Origin: an uncultured Acetobacter sp.
GTDB lineage: Bacteria > Pseudomonadota > Alphaproteobacteria > Acetobacterales > Acetobacteraceae
Assembly: GCA_937900755.1 (NCBI GenBank)
Contig: CALCDN010000004.1
Span: 1 to 7,053, forward strand
Length of the DNA stretch: 7,053 bases
Direction of reading: 5' to 3'
Each line of letters starts with the position of its first letter. The first letter of the stretch is position 1. The position numbers were made by a program, and so were the translations under genes. Positions 6,393-7,053 of the stretch are shown piece by piece. The notes beneath the pieces are model-generated. The model searched no databases, was not told where the DNA came from, and saw nothing but the letters and a program-made list of their open reading frames with translations.

Positions 6393-6860
6393 TCAGCCCT
6401 GTACGCGGCCACGACGTTCTTCGCTCACATCAAGCTGCTCGGCCTGGAACAGGCGCTGCATGACCGGAATGGCCAGATGCGGGTCGCACGCGCCACACAT
6501 GAAAATGTCCACCGCCGCGAAGTTGCGTTCGGGCCATGTGTGGATGGAAATATGACTTTCCGCCAGCACAACAACACCAGACACACCGCCATTGGGTGTA
6601 AAATGGTGGAAGTGGCTGTGCAGGATTGTAGCCCCTGCCGCCAGAGCAGCTTCGCACAGCGTGCTGTCGATCCTTGCGGGGTTGTCCAGATTGGTGGCCC
6701 CCCACATGTCAATCAGCAGGTGTGTCCCTGCAAATTTTTCGCCGTCTTTTTCGACGAAATAATCTTTACGGTCATCATCTTCGTATGAGACCGGAACAGA
6801 AATTGCCTGGTTATTGCTCGGGAGTTCCGAGACCATCCCCAGTTGAGCAAGTGCGTTCAT
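6393..6860 (-). CDS. speD: S-adenosylmethionine decarboxylase proenzyme
   Basis: SpeD decarboxylates S-adenosylmethionine to make the aminopropyl donor for SpeE. It is a self-cleaving pyruvoyl enzyme. The 155-residue product is of the short class 1B type found in many bacteria and archaea. Cleavage is expected between Glu101 and Ser102 in LAESHISIHTWPE, with Ser102 becoming the pyruvoyl group. By alignment from memory with the Thermotoga enzyme, the other catalytic residues are all present: Ser94 in GGVSG, His107 and Cys122. An N-terminal extension of about 39 residues is rich in acidic and polar residues and is less conserved. The ATG at 6860 has a GGGGG run 7 nt upstream; a second ATG at codon 9 is possible. 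Confidence 0.96.
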   Translation of the reverse strand: MNALAQLGMVSELPSNNQAISVPVSYEDDDRKDYFVEKDGEKFAGTHLLIDMWGATNLDNPARIDSTLCEAALAAGATILHSHFHHFTPNGGVSGVVVLAESHISIHTWPERNFAAVDIFMCGACDPHLAIPVMQRLFQAEQLDVSEERRGRVQG

Positions 6861-6892
6861 TGACGTACCCCCAAACCAGTAGACAGCCTGTT

Positions 6893-6910
6893 GGGCGAAA
6901 TTAATCGCCC
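6893..6910 (-). promoter_or_regulatory. small hairpin in the speD leader
   Basis: The minus-strand leader contains GGGCGA-TTAATT-TCGCCC, a perfect 6-bp stem, 33 nt ahead of the speD start. Directly 5' of it is CTTGGCCCAAG, a second small self-complementary element. Neither has a U tract. A role in speD translation is possible but not shown by the sequence. Confidence 0.35.
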
Positions 6911-6961
6911 CCTTGGGCCAAGAGCGCGCTAACTAGGGCTTTTTACCCCTTTGGTGCAAGC

Positions 6962-6991
6962 ACTATTTTGGGTTTTTAACAGATTTGTCAA
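6962..6991 (-). promoter_or_regulatory. candidate speD promoter
   Basis: A perfect TTGACA on the minus strand (complement of 6986-6991) is followed, after 18 nt, by AATAGT (complement of 6962-6967), a 4/6 match to the -10 consensus. An alternative CAAAAT lies at a 15-nt spacing. Transcription would start near 6955, giving a leader of roughly 95 nt before speD. Upstream sequence to 7053 shows no gene in any frame that I can support. Confidence 0.45.
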
Positions 6992-7053
6992 ACAATGTTG
7001 GCATACCTACCACACCCAGGGACACAACCGGCGCTTTTTGCCCCTGCCTGAGA

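Noticed and set aside
6963..7004. 13-codon minus-strand frame (ATG to TAG) ahead of speD, a possible leader peptide
   Set aside because: It contains the likely TTGACA -35 box, so it would lie upstream of the transcript, and its ribosome-binding site is poor.
7031..7053. Minus-strand TCTCAGGCA followed by GGGGCAAAAAG at the right edge, reminiscent of a glycine aptamer
   Set aside because: Only one short motif is present, and no P1 partner or other conserved aptamer segment is visible in the window.
1..7053. CRISPR arrays, tRNA or rRNA genes, insertion sequences
   Set aside because: No regularly spaced repeats, no tRNA- or rRNA-like segments, and no transposase frame or terminal inverted repeats were seen.

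Overview
The window is GC-rich, and its coding regions show the strong third-position G/C bias that produces many long antisense shadow frames. All confident genes lie on the minus strand. Gene content, codon bias and the tandem glycine riboswitch fit an alphaproteobacterium. My best guess is an acetic acid bacterium (Acetobacteraceae), but this is recognition by eye and not a database match.

In the direction of transcription (right to left) the layout is as follows. At 6861-7053 there is a leader and promoter region. speD (S-adenosylmethionine decarboxylase, 6393-6860) is followed by a 106-nt gap with a 15-bp RNA hairpin, then speE (spermidine synthase, 5414-6286). At 5109-5413 a 305-nt leader carries a two-aptamer glycine riboswitch, a terminator-like hairpin, and a second hairpin that covers the gcvT ribosome-binding site. 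gcvT (3972-5108), gcvH (3539-3904) and gcvP (482-3367) follow, and a strong intrinsic terminator lies at 406-438. Beyond it (1-405) is a mostly non-coding stretch with a palindrome set inside a consensus-like promoter, and possibly the first codons of a membrane or exported protein running off the left edge.

The genes form two functional modules. SpeD and SpeE make spermidine from decarboxylated S-adenosylmethionine and putrescine. GcvT, GcvH and GcvP are three of the four proteins of the glycine cleavage system; the L protein (Lpd) is not here. They break glycine down to CO2, ammonia and 5,10-methylene-tetrahydrofolate. The gcv genes are evidently induced by glycine through the riboswitch. 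The modules could be linked metabolically, because one-carbon units from glycine feed methionine and so S-adenosylmethionine synthesis, but that is inference.

Nothing here is clearly a new system. The least routine parts are non-coding: the layered riboswitch expression platform, an inverted repeat flanking the probable gcvT promoter, the speD-speE hairpin, and the palindrome plus possible small RNA at the left end.
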